A DNA stretch of 25,627 nt from JADCRZ01 sp037718865 (GCA_037718865.1 JBBJMP010000041.1:1-25627), one strand, 5' to 3'. Shown: positions 17,060 through 25,574, counted from the stretch's first letter. Made by a program: numbers and translations. The notes: a model not told the origin generated them from the sequence alone.

Positions 17060-18696
17060 GGGTCTCCCTGAAAAGCTGGAATACTTATCCACAAAGGGTT
17101 CCAGGATGTGTATAGCTGTAAAAAAGCCCCACAATGGCATAAAAGATGCGCAAAGTGAGGCAGGAAAAAACATACAGCAAATGTACCGCAATCTTTTATT
17201 TGAACTTTCGCCTTCCTTGCTTGATCAAAGATTTTTACTAACAGATTTTGGGAAGTTATATCAGTCAATACCTTTTGCGGAGTTATCCAAACTTGTACCT
17301 GCTCCTGCGGGCCAGTTAAGTGGCAAAGGTTGCAAGAGTTGGCTTAGTGTAGAAGGAGGGATTGCTCTGCTGATAGCCAAACACTATCTTCAGGTCAGTG
17401 ATGCGATGTTAATAGAACGGCTTAACACGGACTGGTCGCTTCAATTATTTTGTGGTATCCGTCTGGTTGCAGATGAAAAAATCAAGGATGATGACTTGGC
17501 CGGGCGTTGGAGAAGTTACCTGGGAAAGCATTTGAATATTGATAAATGGCAGGTTCACTTGGCATCGGCATGGAAAGTGAATATGGAACAAACCCATGTT
17601 GGGTTGACAGATGCTACGTGTTATGAGAGTTACATCACTTATCCTACGGATTCCAAGCTGATATGGAAGTGTTGTAATGAAGTCTTTACATTAGCAGGTC
17701 AACTTCGCAAAAAGTTAAAGCTACGCCGTAGCCGAAGCAACCATGATAAATTCAAGAGCATGTATTTGTCCTATGCTAAGCTTAAAAAGAAAAGCAAACG
17801 CAAAAACAAAAAGTTGTGCAGGAGTATGCTTAAATACCTGGACCGGTTGCTCAAGAGCACCACAAATTTGTTATCAAAACCATCGGTGCGCCGCAAGGTG
17901 CATCGTCTCTCTACGATAGAGAAGATCAAGCAACAGCAATGGAGTCTTTACTTTGGCAAGGAAAGCAAAATACCAGACCGCATCGTATCGGTGCATAAGC
18001 CCTATATACGCCCTATCGTCCGGGGTAAGGAAACCAAACCGGTAGAATTTGGAGCCAAGGTGAACAAAGTTCAGATCGACGGGATCAACTTCATAGAACA
18101 CATAAGCTTTGATGCTTTTAATGAGGGCATCCGCCTACGGCAGGCCACCGAACTTCAAAAAAGATATTTTGGCAAATGCTCCCAGATAGGTGCTGATGCC
18201 ATTTATGCCACTAATGCCAACAGAAAATACTGCACCGAAAATAACATAGCCACCAGTTTTGTAGCCAAAGGCAAACAGGGAAAAGACCAGGAACAGAAAT
18301 CCCTGATGCGCTCTATATTAGGAAAAATTCGCAGTACCTGGTTGGAGGGAAGTTTTGGTAATGAAAAGAATCATTACTTGCTGGGTAAAATAAAAGCCAG
18401 AACGCAACCTACAGAAGTTGCATGGATCTTCTTTGGCATTCTCACCAGCAATGCAGTGACAATTACCAAGCGACGAACGAAAGCATCATCGGGTAAAAAA
18501 GCTGCCTAAATGAATCAAACCAGTATGACGACAGTTAAGACAAGTAACTGAAAGGGGAAGTTACGCCAATGAGTAATCGAAACGAAGCCAAATTACCAAA
18601 AAACATCACTTCAACAATAAAACGTCAAAAAAAGTGAATAATGAATATTATTTTTATATAATATGTATTGGTATTTTGACATTTTCAGGGAGACCC
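17060..18696 (+). mobile_element. Complete insertion sequence with terminal inverted repeats
   Basis: GGGTCTCCCTGAAAA at 17060-17074 is repeated in inverted orientation at 18682-18696 (15 of 15 bases). Between them is one full-length transposase. The flanks carry a direct repeat: CAGGTA at 17054-17059 and 18697-18702 if the ends are taken as GGGTCT, or CCAGGTAG (17053-17060 and 18696-18703) if the ends are GGTCTC. The element is about 1.64 kb. It sits between the pump gene and the VOC gene and interrupts no recognisable ORF. Intact ends, target repeat and an unbroken transposase suggest a recent insertion. Confidence 0.88.
17181..18509 (+). CDS. DDE transposase (IS5/IS1182-like)
   Basis: The likely start is the ATG at 17181 (MYRNLLFELSPSLLDQRF), giving 442 residues. 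The frame is also open from an ATG at 17106, which would add 25 residues unlike transposases. Numbered from 17106, the DDE acidic residues appear as D169 (VGLTDATCYES), D364 (SQIGADAIYATN) and E414 (WLEGSFGNEKNHYLL). The N-terminus (ELSKLVPAP then SWLSVEGGIALLIAKHYLQV, SDAMLIERLNTDW) resembles the DUF772 region found before the catalytic domain in IS5/IS1182-type transposases. A basic lysine-rich stretch lies at about residues 205-260. The frame is intact with no frameshift. Family placement is by motif recall and may be off at the subgroup level. Confidence 0.85.
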   Translation: MYRNLLFELSPSLLDQRFLLTDFGKLYQSIPFAELSKLVPAPAGQLSGKGCKSWLSVEGGIALLIAKHYLQVSDAMLIERLNTDWSLQLFCGIRLVADEKIKDDDLAGRWRSYLGKHLNIDKWQVHLASAWKVNMEQTHVGLTDATCYESYITYPTDSKLIWKCCNEVFTLAGQLRKKLKLRRSRSNHDKFKSMYLSYAKLKKKSKRKNKKLCRSMLKYLDRLLKSTTNLLSKPSVRRKVHRLSTIEKIKQQQWSLYFGKESKIPDRIVSVHKPYIRPIVRGKETKPVEFGAKVNKVQIDGINFIEHISFDAFNEGIRLRQATELQKRYFGKCSQIGADAIYATNANRKYCTENNIATSFVAKGKQGKDQEQKSLMRSILGKIRSTWLEGSFGNEKNHYLLGKIKARTQPTEVAWIFFGILTSNAVTITKRRTKASSGKKAA

Positions 18697-18744
18697 CAGG
18701 TAGGTGGTATTTTCCTGAAGGTTTGTTTCCATTTTCCGGCGGCA

Positions 18745-19584
18745 TTATGCCTGCATCAATTTTTCAATATCAAATTTTTTCATTTGCAGAAATGCTTTTG
18801 AAACCCGTTCCGCTCTTTTCGGGTCACTCATAAGCTTAGCTAAAATAGTTGGAACAATTTGCCACCATACTCCAAACTTATCTCTAAGCCATCCGCACAT
18901 GCTTTCTTGTCCTCCTTCGGTAAGTTTGTTCCAGTAATAGTCTATTTCTTCCTGGGTCTGACAGTCCACGACTAAAGAGATGGCTTCATTAAACGTAAAC
19001 GGATGCGCAAAGGAACTGTCCATAGCCATCATCACATACTCGTTTATGTTGAACTGGGCATGTTTCACTGTATCCTCCGGTTCTCCATCAATTGCTTTAT
19101 AATGCATTATTCCGCTAATGGAAGAGTTGTCAAATACTGAAGTATAAAAGTTAACGGCTTGTTCCGCTTTCCCATGCTGTTCCCCAACAAACATAAGGCA
19201 AGGCGTAAACTGCTGACCTACATCCTGAATTTTTCCAAATGCAATTTGCCATGATAATCCAAAACGGTCCTGCAGCCATCCATACTTTTCGCTCCAGTCA
19301 TACTTGTCGAGTGGCATCAGTACAAAGCCACCGTCCGCAAGTTTATTCCATACAGTGTCGGTCTCAGCTTCCGTTTCGAATACTGCAAAAAAAGAAATAG
19401 AAGGATTAATTTTGAATCGGGGCCCTCCGTTTAAACCCATAAATTTCTGACCGCTCAGTTCAAAGTTTATAACAATTGGAGTGTCAACGGTTATCCTCGA
19501 ATTGTTAAAAATGGAGCAATAAAAAGCTGCCGCAGCTTTGGCCTGGCCGTCAAACCACAGGCAAGGATAAATTGTATTGCTCAT
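18745..19584 (-). CDS. VOC-family protein with two PhnB-like domains
   Basis: A 279-aa cytoplasmic protein, no signal peptide. Two copies of the same domain are visible. The first, about residues 4-125, has IYPCLWFDGQAKAAAAFYCS, then FMGLNGG, DTVWNKLADGG and YGWLQDRFGLSWQI. The second, about residues 128-250, has FTPCLMFVGEQHGKAEQAVN, FYTSVFDNSS, then YYWNKLTEGG and CGWLRDKFGVWWQIVP. This is the 3-demethylubiquinone methyltransferase-like/PhnB group of the vicinal-oxygen-chelate fold, often called glyoxalase-like. The C-terminal tail (KRAERVSKAFLQMKKFDIEK) is typical of these proteins. Their catalytic activity is mostly unknown. It lies just downstream of the insertion sequence and is not interrupted by it. 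Confidence 0.88.
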   Translation of the reverse strand: MSNTIYPCLWFDGQAKAAAAFYCSIFNNSRITVDTPIVINFELSGQKFMGLNGGPRFKINPSISFFAVFETEAETDTVWNKLADGGFVLMPLDKYDWSEKYGWLQDRFGLSWQIAFGKIQDVGQQFTPCLMFVGEQHGKAEQAVNFYTSVFDNSSISGIMHYKAIDGEPEDTVKHAQFNINEYVMMAMDSSFAHPFTFNEAISLVVDCQTQEEIDYYWNKLTEGGQESMCGWLRDKFGVWWQIVPTILAKLMSDPKRAERVSKAFLQMKKFDIEKLMQA

Positions 19585-19696
19585 ATATTCATTGTTTGCA
19601 TAATCTTATCTAATAATTTGCTAAGAAAAAATCCTTCTTTACGTTTCGTTCAATTAACTGGTTCACATCAATCATGGCATCATCTTTTTTCGGTTA

Positions 19697-20188
19697 TTAT
19701 GGCATTTGTATTAAACGAAATGTTTCAATATTATTTGAATTGCCTGAAATTGTCAAATTTACAGAAGCATGCAGGTAATTGTCAGCTATTTCAACCATCT
19801 CCCAGTAATTGGTAAATGGTGCTGCAGCGTTTACTGTCAACGTCAATGCGCGTTTATCAGCTGTTGTAAATTTCCAATTTGTCGGATAACTACTACCGAA
19901 TTGATCGATGTAAATGCCGGTTCCATTGGAGTTAAAGGTAAATCTCAATTTTTCGTAAGGTATTCTGGTGGTATTTGTTCCGCCATCTGAATAACTGGAA
20001 TAAGCACCTCCTAATACATGATGTAACCGGTCAACCTTCCACTCTTTTTGTACTAATATTTGTTCTTTTGTAAGGACAGGTGTAGTGGTAGTTTGGGCCG
20101 TGGTATCTTTTTTACAACTAATTTGAAACAGAATAACAGCAAGTGCGAAAGTTGTCAAAACAAGTGAACCTTTAAGTAGATTTTGCAT
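19697..20188 (-). CDS. Small lipoprotein, possibly lipocalin-like
   Basis: A 163-aa protein. The N-terminus is a lipoprotein signal (LTTFALAVILFQISCKKD; lipidated Cys at about residue 25) followed by a Thr-rich linker. The mature part begins EQILVQKEWKVDRLHHVLGG and contains alternating strands such as LRFTFNSNGTGIYIDQFG, TNWKFTTADKRALTLTVN and NNIETFRLIQM. A leading KEWKVDRL block, a middle FNSNGTG turn and a final strand are the pattern of Bacteroidota lipocalin-like lipoproteins. No function can be assigned. It is 112 bp upstream of the VOC gene on the same strand and may or may not be cotranscribed. Confidence 0.75.
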   Translation of the reverse strand: MQNLLKGSLVLTTFALAVILFQISCKKDTTAQTTTTPVLTKEQILVQKEWKVDRLHHVLGGAYSSYSDGGTNTTRIPYEKLRFTFNSNGTGIYIDQFGSSYPTNWKFTTADKRALTLTVNAAAPFTNYWEMVEIADNYLHASVNLTISGNSNNIETFRLIQMP

Positions 20189-20476
20189 TTTTCCTGGTAT
20201 TTGTTGCTTTCGCTTTGATACAGTTCTATTACAACACTATCCGAATGTACACAAAAATCACCCACTGATAGCCAATGCACTTTCTTTCGCTTTTATAAAG
20301 GGTACAGTGCGGCAACACAACTACCATTCAAACCCTCCTTTCAAAAATTTTTACCTAATGCTTGTAAGTATCCTAAACTAATATTACATTTAATAAACAT
20401 AGTACCCCTGGAATAATCCATGCAGTAAATTTCATTTCACATACTCTAAAGATCCTTTAAACTACCGGAGGTAAAA
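20189..20476. other. AT-rich divergent spacer
   Basis: This 288-base stretch separates the lipoprotein gene (minus) from the 71-aa gene (plus) and must hold the start signals for both. I see no exact TAnnTTTG box on either strand, no hairpin and no tRNA. The one clear signal is the GGAGG just before 20477. Confidence 0.5.
20467..20471 (+). promoter_or_regulatory. Strong Shine-Dalgarno site for the 71-aa gene
   Basis: GGAGG, five bases before the ATG at 20477. This is a near-perfect anti-16S match, in a phylum where such sites are generally weak or missing. It supports the 71-aa frame as a real gene. Confidence 0.65.
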
Positions 20477-20692
20477 ATGGAAAACAGGAACAGTCAGGAA
20501 TTAGAAGGTCAGCGCGTTGGATTTGGTGAAGCCGACGAACAGGACCAGCAGCCTCTTGAGGCAGATAAACAGATTTACGGCGCAGTGCTGCACAGGCCGG
20601 GATTCCATGACCTGGGAGAACCTCCCGCTTCCCAGGCACTCCAATCCGGTAATCAGGTTATACCGGCGCTTAAAGCAAATGCTGATTATTAG
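20477..20692 (+). CDS. Unrecognised 71-aa small protein
   Basis: I do not recognise this protein. It has 71 residues, no signal peptide, no membrane segment and no cysteine. It begins MENRNSQELEGQRVGFGEAD, has an acidic Gln/Glu/Asp-rich first half and a Pro/Gly-containing second half (HRPGFHDLGEPPASQALQSG), and ends KANADY. The composition suggests a soluble, partly disordered protein. The main support for it being real is the GGAGG five bases before the start. The DUF1036 gene follows 52 bp downstream on the same strand, so the two may form a small operon. Leader-like uses such as a modified-peptide precursor cannot be excluded, but no maturation enzyme is nearby. Confidence 0.6.
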   Translation: MENRNSQELEGQRVGFGEADEQDQQPLEADKQIYGAVLHRPGFHDLGEPPASQALQSGNQVIPALKANADY

Positions 20693-20744
20693 TCGTTTAA
20701 GTCATAGTAACTGCCCGCTTCTATAAATCATAAAACCGATTTAC

Positions 20745-21092
20745 ATGCTTAACATTTGTAACCATTACCCGGCTACAGTCTGGGTAACTATAATGTGGTA
20801 TACTCCTAACTGTCTTGATGGCGGCAACTGGTCTAAAGCCGGGTGGTGGAAAATTGACCCTGGACAATGTAAAAATGTGTTTGGGGGCAGCCTGCGTAAA
20901 GTCAATCGCTACTTCTTATATTATGCACATACTTCCAACGGAGTTAACTGGTCAGGCCCTTATGTACGGGCCGTTCCACCCCGCGTCTTCGATTGGTGCG
21001 AATTTACAGCCAGTACCGATTCGCGTAATGTAGGATATAGATTATTGGATATTGGGAGTAATGACAATTACTCCCTAAACCTGACGCCCTGA
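20745..21092 (+). CDS. DUF1036-family small protein
   Basis: A 115-aa protein that fits DUF1036: it opens with ICNHYPATVWVTIMWY, then GNWSKAGWWKIDPGQCKNVF, a Tyr-rich strand (NRYFLYYAHTSNGVNWSG) and a late Cys in FDWCEF. The GWWxIxPGxC block and the YYAxxxxGxxWSG block are the hallmarks. Cysteines are at 5, 23, 42 and 85, which could pair. Most family members I know of are preceded by an export signal; here the domain starts at residue 2, so this one is either cytoplasmic or exported by another route. The function of DUF1036 is unknown. Its neighbours are the 71-aa gene (52 bp upstream) and a dead histidine kinase gene downstream. Confidence 0.75.
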   Translation: MLNICNHYPATVWVTIMWYTPNCLDGGNWSKAGWWKIDPGQCKNVFGGSLRKVNRYFLYYAHTSNGVNWSGPYVRAVPPRVFDWCEFTASTDSRNVGYRLLDIGSNDNYSLNLTP

Positions 21093-21161
21093 TGTGATAT
21101 TTACTGATTTTCTTCATATACGAACCTTTTTGCCAAAGGGCAATACTAGGCAAACGTTTGC

Positions 21162-21621
21162 ATGCTTATCCTGATCTGGGAAGGGAACCGCTTTCTGATC
21201 CTCTTTTCTTATCGACAATTTACAGCGCCGTTCAAGGCGCTAAAACGACTGCTGTTCCTGGTTCCCGCAAATATCTTCTACACTGCTGTTATACTGGTTC
21301 TTGCTAAATGCGGAGGTTATTACATCGATCATCACGAATGGAAACTGATAACCGATAGCGACAGCTTCCTGTACATCAACGATACCAGGATCACCATGGG
21401 CAGATTTGGCTCAACACTGATTAAGTCGGTATTGATCTCCATTTTCTTCTTCGGTTTCTATGGGGTATTCCATTACATCATGCGTTTACGTACCGTTGAG
21501 AAAGAAAAGAAGCGCTGCAACAACAAAAAAACGAAACGGAATTGTATAGCCTCAAACAACATATCCATACGGGGATGATGGTGCTGCTTTTGCGGTTACG
21601 GTGCCGCTGATAAGCTCCTGA
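21162..21621 (+). pseudogene. LytS-type sensor histidine kinase remnant
   Basis: From 21162 the frame reads LILIWEGNRFLILFSYRQF, then two hydrophobic segments (LLFLVPANIFYTAVILVLA and LIKSVLISIFFFGFYGVFHY), then MRLRTVEKEKK. This is the membrane end of the Bacteroidota LytS-like (His_kinase) family, but it starts inside the domain, since the WEGNR motif normally follows two earlier helices. At about 21500-21515 the frame shifts in an A-rich run, and the next frame gives ALQQQKNETELYSLKQ, which in intact kinases leads to the phospho-accepting NPHFLFN block. Here that block and the ATPase domain are missing. A third frame immediately resumes as YGDDGAAFAVTVPLISS and stops at 21619-21621, which resembles the extreme C-terminus of such kinases. 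The gene has thus lost its N-terminus and its core. Confidence 0.65.
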
Positions 21622-21640
21622 ACGCGATAAGGAGATGTTT

Positions 21641-22555
21641 TTAAGGATTATCTCTGGGATAGACAAACAAAACCGAATCTGATAATACTGCTGAACCAAA
21701 AACGCCTATTGCTCCCGGTATAGTTGTATTGATAAAAACGGGTTCCACAAACGGATTATATATTGCCTGCAACTGGTCGTCAAGGTCTTTATAAAATTCC
21801 GCTGATTTTTTGTCCAGCGACTGGATAAAAACCCATCCGCTGTCGCCCTTATCGTATTCATAAGTAACTTCAATCGACATTACCAATTTTTGACCGTCTG
21901 CGTTTTCGTCACTAAAAACAATCCGTCCGATATCCGTTACCGCGAATTCTTCGTCCGGCCCCGATACACAGGTGTTTATAAACTTGTCCAAAACATGAGC
22001 ATGGTGTACCGAAGTATCGATCATTCTATTCATTTGAAACCGGTAATAGTCCTGCCTTCCCGGATGGTCCGTGATTTTAATGATAACGCCATCGTGTCCT
22101 CCGTAAACATCGAAAAATTCCGGTGTGTATTCAATAGATTCTATTTTAATCGCTCTTTGATTGATGGAGGTGTTGGCTGAATACGTTTTGCCCTCATAGC
22201 TTACCTGCAGCGTATAATTTTTTCCGTATTCCGCAGCCCGGTTGCCACGGTAAAATGGTTCCCAACGGCATCTGAACTTATTAAATACCGAATCTGGAAC
22301 AAGCACATCAACGATTGCACCGCTTGTTATTTTAACCACCGCACCAAAAACCTGTTGCGGTGAAACTTTTAAACTGAAAAACGGATTGCTTTTACTAATA
22401 AAAATCCTGGGAGGTTTTCCAGGATTTAATATCCCTTCTATAAAAAGCAAGCTGTTATGGTCGGCAGGAAAATCAATAGTTATGTCTTTTTTGCAGGATG
22501 TAATTAATAAAAACTGCACAGCAAGGATTAATGACCCTATTTTTGCTGCATTCAT
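21641..22555 (-). CDS. DUF4249 lipoprotein, partner of TonB-dependent receptor
   Basis: A 304-aa lipoprotein (LAVQFLLITSCKKDITIDFP; lipidated Cys at about residue 21). The body is beta-rich: LLFIEGILNPGKPPRIFISK, then a YGKNYTLQVSYEGKTYSANT segment, typical of the DUF4249 family where a CNA-B/transthyretin-like first domain precedes a longer unknown domain. DUF4249 genes usually follow a TonB-dependent receptor, and here the gap to the receptor stop is only three bases (22556-22558). It is probably the surface-exposed substrate-binding lipoprotein working with that receptor; the ligand is unknown. It ends 19 bases from the kinase remnant on the other strand. Confidence 0.85.
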   Translation of the reverse strand: MNAAKIGSLILAVQFLLITSCKKDITIDFPADHNSLLFIEGILNPGKPPRIFISKSNPFFSLKVSPQQVFGAVVKITSGAIVDVLVPDSVFNKFRCRWEPFYRGNRAAEYGKNYTLQVSYEGKTYSANTSINQRAIKIESIEYTPEFFDVYGGHDGVIIKITDHPGRQDYYRFQMNRMIDTSVHHAHVLDKFINTCVSGPDEEFAVTDIGRIVFSDENADGQKLVMSIEVTYEYDKGDSGWVFIQSLDKKSAEFYKDLDDQLQAIYNPFVEPVFINTTIPGAIGVFGSAVLSDSVLFVYPRDNP

Positions 22556-22558
22556 TTT

Positions 22559-24844
22559 TTAAAATTTAAAATTAAAAGAAACGCTGGGAATGATTGGCAA
22601 TAAAGAAACCTGTTTTGCTGTAGGCTTTGATGTTAATGCGTCAATTTCAAAATATATGAAATAGGGGTTTTGCCGGCTGTAAGCATTGTATACCCCAAAT
22701 GCCCATTCTCTTTCATAAGGCTTCTTAAGAAACTTAACGGTCTTTCTATTTGAAGCGGATAAATCCAACCGGTGATAAGAAGCCAGGCGGTAATTGTTCC
22801 TGCCTTCGTACACGTAATAATTTCCTTCGAATATGGACCCGGAATTGAGGGTGCTTATCCTGCCTGTAGGAACGGTGAATGTCGGGCCGCTGGAGTAAAC
22901 GAAAACAGCACTTAATGTCCATGTTTTAGTAAATGCGTAACTGCCTGCTACCGACAAAACGTGACGCCTGTCATATTTGAACGGAAATTCTTTTCCAAAA
23001 TTGAGGTCTTTGAATTTCTGAGTGGTTTTTGAAATGGTATATGATATCCAGCCGGTCAGTTTTCCTGTATTTTTCTTAATAAAAAACTCGGCGCCATAAC
23101 TTTCCCCCTTTCCATAAACCAGCAGACTATCTATATTAATGTTTATTCTTAGTTGCTTTCCTTCTCCGAATAAAACCTGGTTTTGCATTCTTTTATGATA
23201 CACCTCTACGCTCGTCTCAATTTCATTGTCTTTAATATTCTTAAACACGCCCAGCGCATACTGTGTTACCGATTGAGGTTTGGTTTTGTCACTTGACGGT
23301 ATCCAGATGTCTGTGGGAAGTCCGGCTACAGAGTTTGGAATTAAATGAAGGAACTGGTTCATCCGGGTATACGATACTTTTACGGAAGTAGTAGGTCCGG
23401 CAGACATCTTAGCCGTAACACGTGGTTCAACAAACGAATAACTTTTGCCGGATGTTGAAAACAGGGGAAAACGTACACCGTAATTAAAACTTAGCTTCCG
23501 GTAGAGGTCAAACTCATCTCCGATATAAAAGGCCATTTCTTCTGAATATAATTTATTAACGCCGGTTTTGTTAATGGTTAAGCGGTTTCCCCGCCTGGGG
23601 ATGCTGGCAGAAAAAGATGCAGGGGTTAAACGGTGGTGAGTATAGCTAAAGCCTGCTTTTATGTTGTGCTTTGTATTCGGTGTAAAAGTGAAATCGGTTT
23701 TTGCCGTAAGGTCTTTGACAGAGGTGTAGAGCAGGGAGTAATAATTATTTTGTGATGTTGCCAGGGCCAGATTATAATCATTATAGATTACAGAGGTATT
23801 GGAAAAAATTTTGCTTCCAAATAAATGGTTCCAGCGCAGGGTGCCGGTACTGTTACCAAAATCAGTGGTATAATTTAAACTGTTCAGGTTGTGATAGGCG
23901 GCATTATCACTGCCTTTAAAGAAGCTGATAAACAAATGGTCTTTGTTACCCATCTCAAAATTTACCTTGGCATTAATGTCATAAAACTTATAGGAGTTGC
24001 CTGTTGATGTAAGCGGTCTTATGAGTGAGTTAATGTGGCTCTGGCGCGCGGAAATGATAAACGATGATCTGTTTTTTTTTATTGGGCCCTGGACAGTAAG
24101 ATTATCGGAAAGCAAGCCAATGCCGCCTTCCACCTGGTATTTTGCTTTATTTCCCTCTTTCATTGTAATATTTAGAATAGAACTCAGCCTCCCTCCATAC
24201 TCAGCAGGAAAGCCGCCTTTGATCAATTGCACATTGTTGATCGCATTTATATTAAAAGTGCTAAATAAACCAAACAGGTGATTGGGGTTATACACGGTAG
24301 CTTCGTCTAACTGAACAAGGTTCTGATCCACGTTTCCGCCCCGTACATAGAAGCCGGTTGTACCTTCCTGGCCACCTTGTACTCCGGGTAACAACTGGAT
24401 AATTTTCAGCACATCTCTTTCTCCCAGTAGCAAAGGCAGATTTTTGATAGCTCTCAATGGCACATCTATTACGCCCATCTGCGCTTTCTGAACATTACGG
24501 TCATTTTTTCCGGCAGTGACAATCACTTCCCCCAATTCACCCGCCGTGCTTTCCAGCAGTACATCTAGCTGCACATTTCCTGTTGCAGTTATTTTTTTTG
24601 CCTGGATCTTGTATCCCTGAAAGGTGATAATTAACTCAACCGTATCCGCCGCAAGTGCGGTCAAAGAAAAAAAACCATATTGGTTGGTAGAAGTGCCTGT
24701 CTTGCTGTTGGCGTGCACCACCGAAGCCCCTATCAATGCTTCCCTGGAAACCTCATCTTTTACATATCCGCTAATGGTTATTTTTTGTGCGTTAGATATG
24801 ATACAAAGCAAGGATGCTGCAATAGATGGCAATAACATTTTCAT
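22559..24844 (-). CDS. TonB-dependent receptor with CarboxypepD_reg-like domain
   Basis: A 761-aa outer-membrane receptor with a signal peptide (LLPSIAASLLCIISNAQK). An N-terminal carboxypeptidase-regulatory-like domain covers about residues 21-100 (ITISGYVKDEVSREALIGAS, TSTNQYGFFSLTAL). The plug domain follows at about 115-235 (VIDVPLRAIKNLPLLLGERD, VLKIIQLLPGVQGG, GFYVRGGNVDQNLVQLDEA, GGFPAEYGGRLSSILNITMK). The remaining 520 or so residues form the 22-strand barrel and end in a terminal aromatic residue (SFNFKF). This is the FecA/CirA-like class usually paired with DUF4249, not the SusC class. It forms an operon with the DUF4249 gene downstream. No anti-sigma or sigma gene is visible beside it. 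Confidence 0.9.
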   Translation of the reverse strand: MKMLLPSIAASLLCIISNAQKITISGYVKDEVSREALIGASVVHANSKTGTSTNQYGFFSLTALAADTVELIITFQGYKIQAKKITATGNVQLDVLLESTAGELGEVIVTAGKNDRNVQKAQMGVIDVPLRAIKNLPLLLGERDVLKIIQLLPGVQGGQEGTTGFYVRGGNVDQNLVQLDEATVYNPNHLFGLFSTFNINAINNVQLIKGGFPAEYGGRLSSILNITMKEGNKAKYQVEGGIGLLSDNLTVQGPIKKNRSSFIISARQSHINSLIRPLTSTGNSYKFYDINAKVNFEMGNKDHLFISFFKGSDNAAYHNLNSLNYTTDFGNSTGTLRWNHLFGSKIFSNTSVIYNDYNLALATSQNNYYSLLYTSVKDLTAKTDFTFTPNTKHNIKAGFSYTHHRLTPASFSASIPRRGNRLTINKTGVNKLYSEEMAFYIGDEFDLYRKLSFNYGVRFPLFSTSGKSYSFVEPRVTAKMSAGPTTSVKVSYTRMNQFLHLIPNSVAGLPTDIWIPSSDKTKPQSVTQYALGVFKNIKDNEIETSVEVYHKRMQNQVLFGEGKQLRININIDSLLVYGKGESYGAEFFIKKNTGKLTGWISYTISKTTQKFKDLNFGKEFPFKYDRRHVLSVAGSYAFTKTWTLSAVFVYSSGPTFTVPTGRISTLNSGSIFEGNYYVYEGRNNYRLASYHRLDLSASNRKTVKFLKKPYEREWAFGVYNAYSRQNPYFIYFEIDALTSKPTAKQVSLLPIIPSVSFNFKF

Positions 24845-24983
24845 GAGTGATAGTTACTAATTTTTTAAAAGGCTCCAATTATGCGGAAAAGGCAGACCCG
24901 GTGTGAACGATATGCTGCACCTCAACTTCAATCCAACGCAATTACCGCTACCGATCATACTAAAATCCGGATCTTTGTAATAC

Positions 24984-25574
24984 CTACTGGATAGCGATCA
25001 GATTAATTTCTGTGTTATCCTTAAGATTTACTTCTTTAACCAGACCGATGCCAGGCGCATACAACTTATTTTCATTGAGATCCGGTTCCAGTTCTGTCCA
25101 GTTTCTTGTTTTGATACAATTCTCGTAAGTACCGAATGGTATTACGACGGTCTGTCCTGTAGCAATCACTTCCGCCCTGTCTTCTGCATGATTGAAATAA
25201 TATTCTTCCCGGTATGCCATTCCTGCTTTTGGATTTGCGGGCATAATAGTACCCGGTTGGGCTCCGTCCACGCCTGCCTCCCATGATCCTGCATGATCCT
25301 TCAGTGTGCCATTGGAATTATAGTTGTCTACTGCTTCGCCAAAATACCACAGGTTGCCTTCATTGTCCTGGGCATACCAGTCGATCGCTTTTTCAATCAA
25401 CGTTCCATTCAGAAATGCTTTGAATTCTACTACGATACAGGCAATACCTAATATAGTTTTGGTAGTTGCCAGGCGTTGTTCTTCGATCCTTTCCAGACCG
25501 TCAGGTGTTTTTCCTTCGTAAATGTATTTTTTACCGGCTGTAACAGGATGATAGGGATTAGTAACATTGGTGCA
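24984..25574 (-). pseudogene. Conserved-looking secreted-type protein without visible 5' end
   Basis: The minus strand is open from 25574 to the TAG at 24984 (196 codons) but has no ATG in its first part. It reads TNVTNPYHPVTAGKKYIYEG, then DGLERIEEQRLATTKTILGI, DWYAQDNEGNLWYFGEAVDN, GSWEAGVDGAQPGTIMPANP, YREEYYFNHAEDRAEVI and KLYAPGIGLVKE. I recall this order of blocks from secreted bacterial proteins of unknown function that begin with a signal peptide just before the NPYFP-like motif. Here a TAA lies seven codons upstream of the NPY motif, and no other frame supplies a signal peptide. A TTG near 25400 would remove a third of the conserved domain and is an unlikely start. It is either truncated at the 5' end or carries a frameshift near 25575. 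Confidence 0.5.

Noticed and set aside
18544..18564. GTAACT...AGTTAC inverted repeat as a terminator of the transposase gene
   Set aside because: Only six base pairs with a nine-base loop and no U-tract.
25398..25400. TTG at 25400 as the true start of the right-hand gene
   Set aside because: Conserved sequence in the same frame extends about 58 codons upstream of it, so a start there would cut the domain.
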